Below, in pieces: positions 35,881 to 44,737 of a stretch of DNA of 64,000 nt. The stretch lies in assembly GCF_049651205.1 (NCBI RefSeq), contig NZ_JBASBR010000018.1:130777-194776 (forward strand), in the 5' to 3' direction. The notes under the pieces were generated by a model. It saw only the letters and a list, made by a program, of their open reading frames with translations, made no database searches and had not been told where the DNA came from. Source of the DNA: Castellaniella sp049651205 (GTDB lineage Bacteria > Pseudomonadota > Gammaproteobacteria > Burkholderiales > Burkholderiaceae_B). Made by a program: the position numbers and the translations under genes. The stretch's first letter is position 1; each line of letters begins with the position of its first letter.

Positions 35881-36207
35881 TTACTCAGCGTGGATCTCTT
35901 GCCGCTTTGGTGGTTCATGCGCGTAGGTTTGGGCCTTGGATTTGTACTTGATGACCTGGCGGTCGACCTTGTCGATGAGGAGATCGATGGCGGCATACAG
36001 ATTTTCATCCGAGGCTTCGCAGTGCAAGTCTTTGCCACGCAGGCGCATGGTGATTTCTGCGGTGTGCTTGAGCGGCTCGATGGAGAGCATGACCTGGGTA
36101 TCGATAACCTGATCGAAGTGCCGCAGGACGCGGGCTGTCTTGGTGTGAACGTATTCGCGGATTGCGGGGGTAATTTCCAGATGACGGCCGGTGATTGTCA
36201 GGCTCAT
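35881..36207 (-). CDS. hpf: Ribosome hibernation promoting factor (HPF/RaiA family)
   Basis: 108 residues, the short HPF form that binds the 30S subunit in stationary phase. Family pattern: LTITGRHLEITPAIREYVHTK, ISIEPLKHTAEIT-like central strand and DENLYAAIDLLIDKVDRQVIKYK. Good ribosome-binding site AAGGAG 8 nt before the ATG. Its own upstream gap of 155 bp contains a plausible promoter; rpoN, which precedes hpf in E. coli, is not there. Confidence 0.93.
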   Translation of the reverse strand: MSLTITGRHLEITPAIREYVHTKTARVLRHFDQVIDTQVMLSIEPLKHTAEITMRLRGKDLHCEASDENLYAAIDLLIDKVDRQVIKYKSKAQTYAHEPPKRQEIHAE

Positions 36208-36301
36208 AGTGCAGACTCCTTACGGAAAAAACAAGGGTGGTTCTGGGTGAACCGGGATTGACGTAATTAAGGCTCCTTGTGATGAGTGAATGGATGGATC
36301 C

Positions 36302-36329
36302 AGTGTACCGGGTGCCGCCGATACAGCAA
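36302..36329 (-). promoter_or_regulatory. Candidate sigma-70 promoter for hpf
   Basis: On the minus strand TTGCTG (36329-36324) and TACACT (36307-36302) are separated by 16 bp, about 95 bp before the hpf start. Matches are partial (4/6 or better each). It is the best promoter-like pair I could see in the lptB-hpf gap. Confidence 0.35.
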
Positions 36330-36362
36330 GGGGGGTGAAAAAGGGTAAGATAGTTGGATTGG

Positions 36363-37154
36363 CTACATCCGGAAGTTCTTGCCCAGATACACTTGGCGCA
36401 CGGCTTCGTTGTCAACGATTTCTGCCGGATGGCCGCTGGTTAGCACCTTGCCTTCGCTGATGATGTAGGCACGGTCGCAGATGCCTAGGGTTTCGCGCAC
36501 ATTGTGGTCGGTAATCAGCACCCCGATATTGCGTCCCCGCAAAAATTGCACGATGCGCTGGATTTCGATCACGGCGATAGGGTCGACCCCGGCAAAGGGC
36601 TCATCCAGCAAAATAAACCGTGGGTGGGTAGCCAATGCCCGGGCAATCTCAACGCGTCGGCGCTCGCCCCCCGAAAGCGACAGTGCCATGTTGCGCCGGA
36701 TGTGCTCGATTTGCAGCTCATCGATCAGCGATTCAAGACGCTCTTCAAGCTGGTGGGCCGACAAACTATGGCCGTGTTCGTCGCGCTGCAGCTCAAGCAC
36801 CGCGCGGATGTTTTGTTCGACTGTCAGGCGGCGAAACACGGACGCATCTTGCGGCAGGTATGACAGCCCCCGGCGCGCCCTCTGGTGCATGGGGACACCC
36901 GTGACATCATGTTGATCGATGATGATGCGCCCGGTATCGGCCGGAATCAGCCCCACAATCATGTAAAAGCTGGTGGTTTTTCCGGCGCCGTTAGGCCCCA
37001 GCAATCCCACTACTTCGCCGCTGTTGACCGACAGCGAGACATCTTGCACCACCGCTCGGCGGCCAAAGGTTTTGCCTAGGCCAATGGCTTGCAGGCTGCC
37101 GCTGTCGCGGGCGCTATCAGAAGAGCTGGAAAAACTGGTAGAAGTGGTGGACAT
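36363..37154 (-). CDS. lptB: LPS export ABC transporter ATP-binding protein
   Basis: 263 residues; energises LPS extraction with LptFG. Walker A GPNGAGKTT, the family stretch LSYLPQDASVFRRLTVEQNI, signature LSGGERRRVEIARAL and Walker B ILLDEPFAGVDPIAV. The ATG at 37154 adds a Ser-rich N-terminus of about 20 residues before the ABC domain; an ATG at 37331 lies in lptA. Follows lptA by 10 bp. Confidence 0.94.
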   Translation of the reverse strand: MSTTSTSFSSSSDSARDSGSLQAIGLGKTFGRRAVVQDVSLSVNSGEVVGLLGPNGAGKTTSFYMIVGLIPADTGRIIIDQHDVTGVPMHQRARRGLSYLPQDASVFRRLTVEQNIRAVLELQRDEHGHSLSAHQLEERLESLIDELQIEHIRRNMALSLSGGERRRVEIARALATHPRFILLDEPFAGVDPIAVIEIQRIVQFLRGRNIGVLITDHNVRETLGICDRAYIISEGKVLTSGHPAEIVDNEAVRQVYLGKNFRM

Positions 37155-37164
37155 GGGTGACTGC

Positions 37165-37749
37165 TTATGAACGCCCTGCACGGCACTTGGCAATGGCTTG
37201 ATCAACTTTGGATTGCGGTTGTGCCAGAGAGCGGACACGTCCCCCTGCGGCGGCAGAGTTTTTGCCACCAAAGGCCTCGTAGGTGCCGGATTTGTCGTGG
37301 TAAACAATCCGGGCACCACGCACGCTGTCAAAGGTTTCTCCGCAGATCTGGCGAATAACGGTGGCTTGGCCTGTGAGTGTGATGTCGCCCGACTGACCCA
37401 CGTAATCGGCCTGCTGGCTGGTGCCGATCAGGACTTCGGATTTTTGGGGATCTTCTTGCCGGACATTAACCAGTTTGCCGGGAGCTGCGGTGGCCGTACC
37501 AAACTGGTTGCCATCTTTGTCTTCGTGAGTGACCAGTTTGTCGGCGCGCAATGTCATGGCGCCGCGGGTTAGCACCACATTGCCGGTAAATGTGCTGGTT
37601 TTAGTGACATCATCGTAGTGCAGAGTGTCCGACAGAATGATCGTGTCGGGTTCTGGGGCAGGGGTTTGGGCGGCAGGCGCCGCCACCGCACTGGCGGCGA
37701 GGCAGGTGGCCAACGAAGCCGCCAGCAGGGCGTGGGACAGTTTGTTCAT
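37165..37749 (-). CDS. lptA: LPS transport periplasmic protein LptA
   Basis: 194 residues: signal peptide (LLAASLATCLAASAVAAPA), then a beta-jellyroll OstA/LptA domain (LHYDDVTKTSTFTGNVVLTRGAMTLRADKL). Bridges LPS across the periplasm between LptC and LptD. Start overlaps the lptC stop by 4 bp. Confidence 0.92.
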   Translation of the reverse strand: MNKLSHALLAASLATCLAASAVAAPAAQTPAPEPDTIILSDTLHYDDVTKTSTFTGNVVLTRGAMTLRADKLVTHEDKDGNQFGTATAAPGKLVNVRQEDPQKSEVLIGTSQQADYVGQSGDITLTGQATVIRQICGETFDSVRGARIVYHDKSGTYEAFGGKNSAAAGGRVRSLAQPQSKVDQAIAKCRAGRS

Positions 37750-38363
37750 GGTGTTGGAGCCTTTTTTGGTCCGGCATTTTTTGCAGCCTGGTCTTCGCCG
37801 GAAATCTTGACGTCGCTGGCGGCCTTGACCGTCAACTGGCGGGTGCGATTATCGTAGCGCATCCCTTGGCCGCGCAGGGTCGAGCGACCATTGATCACCA
37901 GTGCCGGGCGGTCGGTGTGCACCAGATCCAGATTGGGCTGGATGATCAGTTGGTCGCTGTGTACTTCGAGCAACTGGTTGTTGGCGTCCGGCAGGCGTTT
38001 AACCACTGCGTGGCCATTTAGCACAATGCGGTCGCCGTGCTGGTCGAGTGTCCCCATATCGGCCGTCCCTATCGTGGTGGGGGCGTCTTGCTGGTGGCCC
38101 ACGGCTCGCGGCAGGGTGATGTCATAACTGTCCGTGTCGGGGTAGTGCTGCATGGCATCACCTTCGAGACGGTTGATCGCAAAGCCCTGGGGGCTGGTGC
38201 GGATCATGACGAAGTGGCTGGCCCAGGAGTCGCGTTCGTGGGTAAGCCGTCGTGGAGGATCTACCTGGATGGAATTGAGCGCGTAATCGGACGCCCACCA
38301 GGTACCCAACACCAGCAGGATTAGCAAAAATGCTGCAACCAGACCAGGCAGGCGGTCTTTCAT
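37746..38363 (-). CDS. lptC: LPS export protein LptC
   Basis: 205 residues with a single N-terminal membrane span (LVAAFLLILLVLGTWWASDYAL) and a periplasmic LptC beta-jellyroll containing LNGHAVVKRLPDANNQLLEV. Accepts LPS from LptBFG. The ATG at 38363 overlaps the kdsC stop by 4 bp; the longer ATG at 38447 lies in kdsC. Confidence 0.9.
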   Translation of the reverse strand: MKDRLPGLVAAFLLILLVLGTWWASDYALNSIQVDPPRRLTHERDSWASHFVMIRTSPQGFAINRLEGDAMQHYPDTDSYDITLPRAVGHQQDAPTTIGTADMGTLDQHGDRIVLNGHAVVKRLPDANNQLLEVHSDQLIIQPNLDLVHTDRPALVINGRSTLRGQGMRYDNRTRQLTVKAASDVKISGEDQAAKNAGPKKAPTP

Positions 38364-38962
38364 TGGATTGCGCCGCCCAGTGTGGACAACGACGCTGTGA
38401 AGCAGGCGCCCAGCCGGCCCTGGGCAGCCAGGATGAGGTCGCAGCATTCGCGCACCGCGCCGTGCCCGCCGGTTTGTCCGGATACCCAGTGGGCGGCCTG
38501 GCCGATGTAAAAGGGCGCGTTGGGTACGCTGACGGCAAACCCCACGCGCTGGAGCGCGGGGAGGTCGATAATGTCATCGCCCATGTATCCCACGGCGTCT
38601 AGACTCAGCCCGGATTCTTGTGCGAGGGTCTCGACAGTGCCGATCTTATCGCGGATACCTTGCAGCACGGGCGAGATGCCCAGTTCGGCTGCCCGGCGGG
38701 CGGTAATGGCACTTTTACGCCCGCTCACCCATGCCACGCGAATGCCGTGTTCGCGCAGCAGGCGCAGGCCATGTCCGTCGAGAGCATTGAATGGCTTGAC
38801 TGCCTCGCCGTGTTCGCTGTACCAGAGGCTGCCGTCGGTGAGTACGCCGTCGACATCGAACACCATGAGCCGCACCGCCTTGGCGCGCTCACGTACTTCG
38901 GGGCTGATGCGCGCCAGGATTTGTGCTTCGGTGGGATGAGAGAAGCCAGGGAGTTCGTTCAT
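38360..38962 (-). CDS. kdsC: 3-deoxy-D-manno-octulosonate 8-phosphate phosphatase
   Basis: 200-residue HAD phosphatase of the tetrameric KdsC type. Nucleophile LMVFDVDGVLTDG near residue 33; downstream GLRLLREHGIRVAWVSGRKS and GYMGDDIIDLPAL, GLAVSVPNA-like cap-less features. Releases Kdo in LPS core synthesis. Its ATG overlaps the kdsD stop by 1 bp. Confidence 0.93.
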   Translation of the reverse strand: MNELPGFSHPTEAQILARISPEVRERAKAVRLMVFDVDGVLTDGSLWYSEHGEAVKPFNALDGHGLRLLREHGIRVAWVSGRKSAITARRAAELGISPVLQGIRDKIGTVETLAQESGLSLDAVGYMGDDIIDLPALQRVGFAVSVPNAPFYIGQAAHWVSGQTGGHGAVRECCDLILAAQGRLGACFTASLSTLGGAIQ

Positions 38963-39951
38963 CAGATCACCTTTGCGGCCAGAAGATCGTGCATGTGCAG
39001 GGCTCCCAATAATAGACCGCCGGTGTCAAGCACCAGCATCTGGTTGAGTTTGTTGGCGTCCATGATGGTGGCCGCTTCGATGGCAGGTGCCCGGGCGTCG
39101 ATGGCCCGGGGGTGCAGGCTCATGCCTGCGGACACCGGCAATGCCCGGATATCGCCGTGCTGGGCAATCATGCGGCGCAAATCGCCGTCGGTGAAAATCC
39201 CCACTGGATGATGCGCAGGATCGACTACGATGGTCATGCCCATGCCTTTGGAGGACATCTCTGTGAGCGCATCAGGAATCAGGGTGTCGGGGCTGACGCA
39301 GGGCAGTGCCGCGCCGCTGCGCATGATGTCGGATACCGAAGTAAGCAAGCGCCGTCCCAGGGCGCCGCCCGGATGCGAGCGGGCGAAATCTTCCTGGTTG
39401 AAGCCACGGGCCTCAAGGCAGGCCACTGCAATGGCGTCTCCCAGAACCAAAGCCGCTGTGGTGCTGGCTGTGGGTGCCAGGTTCAGCGGACAGGCTTCTT
39501 GTGCCACCGCTGCATCCAGTGCGATGTCGGCATTGTGGGCGAGTTCGGAATCGGGATGGCCTGTGATGGCGATGATGCGCGTGCCCATCCGCTTGGCCAC
39601 CGAGATAATGGTGATGAGTTCTTGTGCCGATCCCGAGTACGAGATGGCCAGCAGGATATCCTGGCCTGTCAGCATCCCGAGATCGCCATGGATGGCTTCG
39701 GCTGCGTGCATGAAAAACGCAGGGGTACCGGTGGACGCCAGAGTGGCCGCGATTTTGCGGGCAATATGGCCGGATTTGCCAATGCCGGTAACCACGACAC
39801 GCCCAGAGCAGGCCAAAATGGCCTGTACGGTGTTGTCGAACGAGGTGTCGATGCGCCCTTGCAAGGCCTGCAGCGCCTGGATTTCGGTAGTGAAGGTGCG
39901 CGAGGCACTGAGGCGCAGCGCCTGAGGTGTCATCTGCGGTAGAGTATGCAT
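38962..39951 (-). CDS. kdsD: D-arabinose 5-phosphate isomerase
   Basis: 329 residues: SIS domain (about 40-175; VVVTGIGKSGHIARKIAATLASTGTPAFFMH) followed by two CBS domains (about 210-329). Supplies arabinose 5-phosphate for Kdo synthesis. It is the first gene of the leftward kdsD-kdsC-lptC-lptA-lptB unit and diverges from apt. Confidence 0.94.
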   Translation of the reverse strand: MHTLPQMTPQALRLSASRTFTTEIQALQALQGRIDTSFDNTVQAILACSGRVVVTGIGKSGHIARKIAATLASTGTPAFFMHAAEAIHGDLGMLTGQDILLAISYSGSAQELITIISVAKRMGTRIIAITGHPDSELAHNADIALDAAVAQEACPLNLAPTASTTAALVLGDAIAVACLEARGFNQEDFARSHPGGALGRRLLTSVSDIMRSGAALPCVSPDTLIPDALTEMSSKGMGMTIVVDPAHHPVGIFTDGDLRRMIAQHGDIRALPVSAGMSLHPRAIDARAPAIEAATIMDANKLNQMLVLDTGGLLLGALHMHDLLAAKVI

Positions 39952-40114
39952 CAGGCGATTTTACTGTGCCTGGCGGCTATTCGTCTGCACTAGACGATGG
40001 GATACTGCCAGAGGGCGCTTTTGCACCCGGCGGGTGGTCAAAAAACCGATTGGTTCAGGCCCCGCTCTGTGGGCTACACTGTGCCCGCCCAGATTTTTTC
40101 CACAGGATGATGTC

Positions 40115-40669
40115 ATGCAAACCGATCCGGCCCAGTACATCCGCGACACGATCCGCACCGTACCCGACTGGCCCAAGCCCGGCGTGCAGTTTCGCGATAT
40201 TACCCCTGTACTGCAAGACCCCCGATCCTTCCGGGTATTGATCGACCTTTTTGTATATCGTTATATGCGCCAGCGCCTGGATCTCGTGGCAGGGATCGAT
40301 GCGCGTGGTTTTATTGTCGGGTCGGTGCTGGCCTACGAGCTTAACCTTGGGTTTGTGCCGGTGCGCAAGCAGGGAAAGTTGCCGTTTCGCACGGTGGCCG
40401 AGCAATACGCACTGGAATACGGCAATGCCACGGTAGAGATGCACACCGATTCTGTGCGCCCGGGCCAGCGGGTGCTGCTGATTGATGATCTCATCGCCAC
40501 AGGCGGCACCATGATGGCTGCCACGCGACTGTTGCAGCGCCTTGGGGCCAATGTGGCCGAGGCAGCCGCCATCATTGATTTGCCCGATTTAGGCGGCTCC
40601 AAGGCAGTTAAAGACTCTGGGTTGCCGGTATATACGGTGTGCGAATTCGAAACCGGCCCAGAGAACTGA
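40115..40669 (+). CDS. apt: Adenine phosphoribosyltransferase
   Basis: 184 residues; salvages adenine to AMP. IDARGFIVGSVLAYEL and the PRPP loop VLLIDDLIATGGTMMAA are diagnostic. The ATG at 40115 follows AGGATG; a longer frame from 40034 adds 27 residues without family support. Converges on the 1310-residue oxidoreductase gene. Confidence 0.94.
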   Translation: MQTDPAQYIRDTIRTVPDWPKPGVQFRDITPVLQDPRSFRVLIDLFVYRYMRQRLDLVAGIDARGFIVGSVLAYELNLGFVPVRKQGKLPFRTVAEQYALEYGNATVEMHTDSVRPGQRVLLIDDLIATGGTMMAATRLLQRLGANVAEAAAIIDLPDLGGSKAVKDSGLPVYTVCEFETGPEN

Positions 40670-40682
40670 TTGCTGCCAGACC

Positions 40683-43600
40683 TTACACCAGCACCCGCTC
40701 GATCCCTCCGGTATTGGCTGCTTTAACGTAATCCGGCATCCAGTTTTCGCCCAGCAGGTGCTTGGCCATTTCCACCACGATGTAGTCGGCAGACAGGCCC
40801 GTGTCTTGTTCGTAGCGTGCCAGCCCTTGCAGGCACGAGGGGCAGGACGTCACCATCTTTACCTCGCCTTCAAAGCCGTCGGCACGGATGGCTGCCGTAT
40901 TTTTGGCCAGCTCTTCCTGTTTGCGAAACCGGATTTGGGTTGAAATATCGGGCCGCGATACGGCCAGCGTGCCGGATTCGCCACAGCAGCGATCCGTCTT
41001 GATGGCGTTCGATTCTCCCAGCAGCGATTTCACGGTTTTCATGGGATCTTGCTGCTTCATGGGGGTGTGACAGGGGTCGTGGTAGATGTAGCGCACGCCT
41101 TCGACCCCCGCGATATCCACACCTTTTTCAAGCAGGTATTCGTGGATGTCGATCAGCCTGCAACCCGGGAAAATCTTTTCAAATTCGTAGCGCTCTAGCT
41201 GGTCGTAGCACGTGCCACAGCTCACCACCACGGTTTTGATATCCAGGTAGTTCAGGGTGGTGGCCATGCGATGAAACAACACCCGGTTGTCCGTCACCAT
41301 CTGTGCTTCCTTGTCCACCAGGCCGTTGCCGCGTTGTGGGTAGCCGCAGCACAGATAGCCCGGGGGCAGCACAGTTTGTACGTTGACATGCCACAGCATG
41401 GCCTGGGTAGCCAGGCCAACCTGTGAGAACAGGCGCTCCGAGCCGCAGCCCGGAAAATAAAACACCGCTTCGCTGTCGGACGCCGTGGTGGCCGGGTTGC
41501 GGATGATCGGCACGATGTTGGGGTCTTCGATATCCAGCAATTTGCGCGCGGTCTGCTTGGGCAGGTTGCCGGGCATTTTTTTGTTGATGAAGTGGATCAC
41601 TTGCTCACGCACCGGCGCCTTGCCCACGGTGGCGGGTGGCTGACGGGTTTGTTTTTTGGCGATAGGCGCCAGAAGATCGTGAGCCAGGCGCTGGGCCTTG
41701 TAGCCCAGGTCGATCATGGCCGTACGTGTTGCCTTGATCACCCGGGGATCTTTGGCGTTGAGGAAGAACATCGAGGCCGCCGTGCCCGGGTTAAACGATT
41801 TTTGCCCCATACGACGCAGTAATGCACGCATTTCCATAGAGACATCACCAAAATCGATATCCACAGGGCAGGGGTTGTAGCACTTGTGGCACAAGGTACA
41901 GTGATCGCCCACGTCCTCGAATTCTTCCCAGTGCCGCAGGCTGACACCGCGTCGGGTTTGTTCTTCGTAGAGAAAAGCTTCGATCAGCAGGGAGGTGGCC
42001 AGGATCTTGTTGCGAGGCGAATACAGCAAATTGGCCCGGGGCACGTGGGTGGCACACACTGGCTTGCATTTTCCGCAGCGCAGGCAATCCTTGATGGCGT
42101 TGGAAATTGCGCCAATTTCGCTGCGCTGCATGATCAGGGATTCATAACCCAGCAAATTGAAGCTGGGTGTCCAGGCTCGGGAGAGATCCGCCCCCGGCAT
42201 CAGCTTACCGGCATTAAAGTGACCATTGGGATCAATCGTTTGCTTGTACTGCTGAAATGGCGCCAGTTCTTCGTCGCTCAGAAATTCAAACTTGGTCAGC
42301 CCAATACCATGCTCGCCGGAGATCACGCCATCCAGGCTGCGGGCAATCTGCATGATACGGGCCACCGCTGCATTGGCCTCGCGCAGCATGTCGTAATCGT
42401 CAGAGTTGACCGGGATATTGGTGTGCACATTGCCGTCGCCGGCGTGCATGTGCAAAGCCACAAACACGCGGCTTTTAAGAACTTGATCGTGGGTGGCTTG
42501 CAGCCCGGCCAGCACAGCCGCGCACTCGGCCCCGGCAAACAGCCGCTCCAGTGGGGCGCGAATGTCGGTTTTCCAGGAAATTCTCAGGCTGTGATCCTGC
42601 ACGATATCAATCATGCAGGTATCGGGCTGTGCGGTCAGGCGGGCCGGCAGGGCGGGGATTTGCCCGATCAGGCCCAGCGCATCCAGCGTCTCGGCATGAT
42701 CAACCAGGCGGGCATCCAGGTTCTCCAGAATCCATGTCCAGCTCCGGCGTACCTGCTCCAGTACATCCAGTGCCTCCTGACGCCTGGCGGACAGCACCAC
42801 GTCGCGGGTATGAGTCGCGTCGTCGACGTCTTCGGATTTTCCCAGCGGTAGGTCGCCTTGCAGGTAGGTGTCCAGCGCGTCGATCAGACGCAACTTGTTG
42901 CGGGTGGATAGCTCTATATTGATGCGTTCGATGGCGTCTGTATATTCGCCCATCCGCGCCAGTGGGATCACAACGTCTTCGTTGATCTTGAACGCGTTGG
43001 TGTGGCGCGAGATGGCCGCGGTGCGGGCGCGGTCGAGCCAGAATTTCTTGCGGGCTTCGGGGCTGACGGCAATAAATCCCTCACCCTCGCGCGAGTTGGC
43101 AATACGAACGACTTCGCTGGATGCGCGTGCCACGGTCTGCTCATCATCGCCGACAATATCGCCAATCAGAACCATCTTGGGCAGGATGCCTCGCCGGCTT
43201 TTGGTGGCGTAGCCCACGGCGCGCAGATAGCGCTCGTCCAGATGTTCCAGGCCCGCCAGCAGGGCACCCTGGGCGCGGCCTTCGGTGTCCAGATAGTGTT
43301 TTACCTCGACAATCGAGGGGACAGCGTCGCGCGCCTGGCCGAAGAATTCCATGCACACAGTGCGCGTGTGGCTCGGCATCCGGTGCAAAATCCAGCGCGC
43401 TGCTGTGATCAGGCCGTCACAGCCTTCTTTTTGCACACCTGGCAGCCCGGCCAAAAATTTGTCTGTGACATCCTTGCCCAGCCCCGCCTTACGAAAACGT
43501 CTACCCTCGATCGTGAGAATGTCGGTTTTGAGCAGGGTATGGCCAGGGGCCTGATGGCCGTCAAACCATTTCAGCTCGAACCGGACCTGCGCGGCCTCAT

Positions 43601-44615
43601 GGATTTTGCCCAGGTTGTGGTCCAGCCGGGTAACGTCCAGCCAGTTGCCTTGTGGGTCTACCATGCGCCACCAGGCAAGGTTGTCCAATGCGGTGCCCCA
43701 TAGCACCGCTTTTTTGCCGCCGGCATTCATGGCGACATTGCCACCCACGCAAGAAGCATCTGCTGAGGTGGGATCCACCGCAAACACCCGGCCGGCGGCC
43801 TCGGCGGCCTCGGCCACGCGGCGTGTCACCACACCGGCGCCCGTCAGGATGGTATGAACCGGCGCTTCGACGCCTGGCAGGTGCATGATTTCTACCGTGC
43901 CGATGGCATCCAGTTTCTCGGTATTGATCACGGCCGAGCGCCAGCTTAAGGGGATGGCACCACCTGTGTAGCCGGTGCCACCGCCACGCGGCACAATGGT
44001 CAGGCCAAGCTCGATACAGGCTCGCACCAGGCCGGCGATTTCGTCTTCGGTGTCAGGCATTAGCACCACAAACGGGTATTCAACCCGCCAATCGGTGGCG
44101 TCCGTCACGTGGGACACCCGTGACAGGCCATCAAAGCGGATGTTGTCGGCTGCTGTCAGGCGTGACAGTTGTTTGAAGGCACGGCGCCGCATGTGTTCGA
44201 CTTCGACAAAGCTGTCTTCAAAAGACTGCACAGCCAGACGGGCAGCGTCCAGCAATTGTTGGACTTGCTCGTCCCGCGTGCCGTGGTCGTCATCGCGGCG
44301 CTTATCGATCTCATCCAGACGATGCCTGAGCGCCTCTGCCAGCTGGTGGCGGCGTTTCGGGTTGTCCAGGAGATCGTCCTGCAGATAAGGGTTGCGTTGT
44401 ACTACCCAGATATCACCCAGCACTTCAAACAGCATCCGTGCAGAGCGCCCGGTGCGTCGCTCTCCGCGCAGGTTGGACAGCAGCTGCCATGCAGGTGCGC
44501 CCAGCAGCCGGCAGACGATTTCTCGATCAGACCAGGAGGTGTAGTTGTAGGGGATTTCGCGCAGGCGTGGCGGCTGAGCAGGTGCAAGCAATGCAGCAGA
44601 AGTGGGGGCGTTCAT
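40683..44615 (-). CDS. Giant FAD-linked oxidase / Fe-S oxidoreductase fusion (DUF3683 type)
   Basis: 1310 residues. An N-terminal DUF3683-like region (to about 165) precedes a FAD_binding_4/PCMH module (VPRGGGTGYTGGAIPLSW near 190), the D-lactate-dehydrogenase-like FAD-linked C-terminal region (SGEHGIGLTKFEFL), two ferredoxin clusters (CLRCGKCKPVC near 845; CTLCHKCYNPCPVD near 905) and two CCG domains (FFPGCGSERLF...CCGYP; DPCHTPMK...CCGESG). This is a GlcD/Dld-like dehydrogenase fused to a GlpC-like Fe-S subunit, probably oxidising a 2-hydroxyacid and passing electrons to quinone. The start at 44615 is chosen because MNAPTSAALL matches where the domain begins; 44696 is an alternative. Confidence 0.85.
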   Translation of the reverse strand: MNAPTSAALLAPAQPPRLREIPYNYTSWSDREIVCRLLGAPAWQLLSNLRGERRTGRSARMLFEVLGDIWVVQRNPYLQDDLLDNPKRRHQLAEALRHRLDEIDKRRDDDHGTRDEQVQQLLDAARLAVQSFEDSFVEVEHMRRRAFKQLSRLTAADNIRFDGLSRVSHVTDATDWRVEYPFVVLMPDTEDEIAGLVRACIELGLTIVPRGGGTGYTGGAIPLSWRSAVINTEKLDAIGTVEIMHLPGVEAPVHTILTGAGVVTRRVAEAAEAAGRVFAVDPTSADASCVGGNVAMNAGGKKAVLWGTALDNLAWWRMVDPQGNWLDVTRLDHNLGKIHEAAQVRFELKWFDGHQAPGHTLLKTDILTIEGRRFRKAGLGKDVTDKFLAGLPGVQKEGCDGLITAARWILHRMPSHTRTVCMEFFGQARDAVPSIVEVKHYLDTEGRAQGALLAGLEHLDERYLRAVGYATKSRRGILPKMVLIGDIVGDDEQTVARASSEVVRIANSREGEGFIAVSPEARKKFWLDRARTAAISRHTNAFKINEDVVIPLARMGEYTDAIERINIELSTRNKLRLIDALDTYLQGDLPLGKSEDVDDATHTRDVVLSARRQEALDVLEQVRRSWTWILENLDARLVDHAETLDALGLIGQIPALPARLTAQPDTCMIDIVQDHSLRISWKTDIRAPLERLFAGAECAAVLAGLQATHDQVLKSRVFVALHMHAGDGNVHTNIPVNSDDYDMLREANAAVARIMQIARSLDGVISGEHGIGLTKFEFLSDEELAPFQQYKQTIDPNGHFNAGKLMPGADLSRAWTPSFNLLGYESLIMQRSEIGAISNAIKDCLRCGKCKPVCATHVPRANLLYSPRNKILATSLLIEAFLYEEQTRRGVSLRHWEEFEDVGDHCTLCHKCYNPCPVDIDFGDVSMEMRALLRRMGQKSFNPGTAASMFFLNAKDPRVIKATRTAMIDLGYKAQRLAHDLLAPIAKKQTRQPPATVGKAPVREQVIHFINKKMPGNLPKQTARKLLDIEDPNIVPIIRNPATTASDSEAVFYFPGCGSERLFSQVGLATQAMLWHVNVQTVLPPGYLCCGYPQRGNGLVDKEAQMVTDNRVLFHRMATTLNYLDIKTVVVSCGTCYDQLERYEFEKIFPGCRLIDIHEYLLEKGVDIAGVEGVRYIYHDPCHTPMKQQDPMKTVKSLLGESNAIKTDRCCGESGTLAVSRPDISTQIRFRKQEELAKNTAAIRADGFEGEVKMVTSCPSCLQGLARYEQDTGLSADYIVVEMAKHLLGENWMPDYVKAANTGGIERVLV

Positions 44616-44627
44616 GCGATCTTGAAT

Positions 44628-44670
44628 AGGGCGGGTTAAGTACCCCTGCTGTGGCCAGGGGTATCGCCCT
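44628..44670 (-). promoter_or_regulatory. Nested inverted repeat in the leader of the FAD/Fe-S oxidoreductase gene
   Basis: TACCCCTG (44641-44648) pairs with CAGGGGTA (44656-44663) across 7 nt, enclosed by a second pair AGGGCG (44628-44633) / CGCCCT (44665-44670). It lies 12 bp before the ATG at 44615, so it could be an operator or a translation-controlling hairpin. Structure seen; role inferred. Confidence 0.45.
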
Positions 44671-44698
44671 AGTGTAAAGGCAAAGTGCTGCTGCACGC

Positions 44699-44724
44699 GC
44701 AGGAATGACGGCTGTCACCCCTGC
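44699..44724 (-). terminator. Stem-loop after the NitT/TauT binding-protein gene
   Basis: GCAGG-AA-TGAC pairs with GTCA-CC-CCTGC around a GGCT loop, with a 2x2 internal loop, just beyond the minus-strand stop at 44738. No clear U-run follows, so termination strength is doubtful. Confidence 0.35.
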
Positions 44725-44737
44725 GTGTTGTTCTTTG

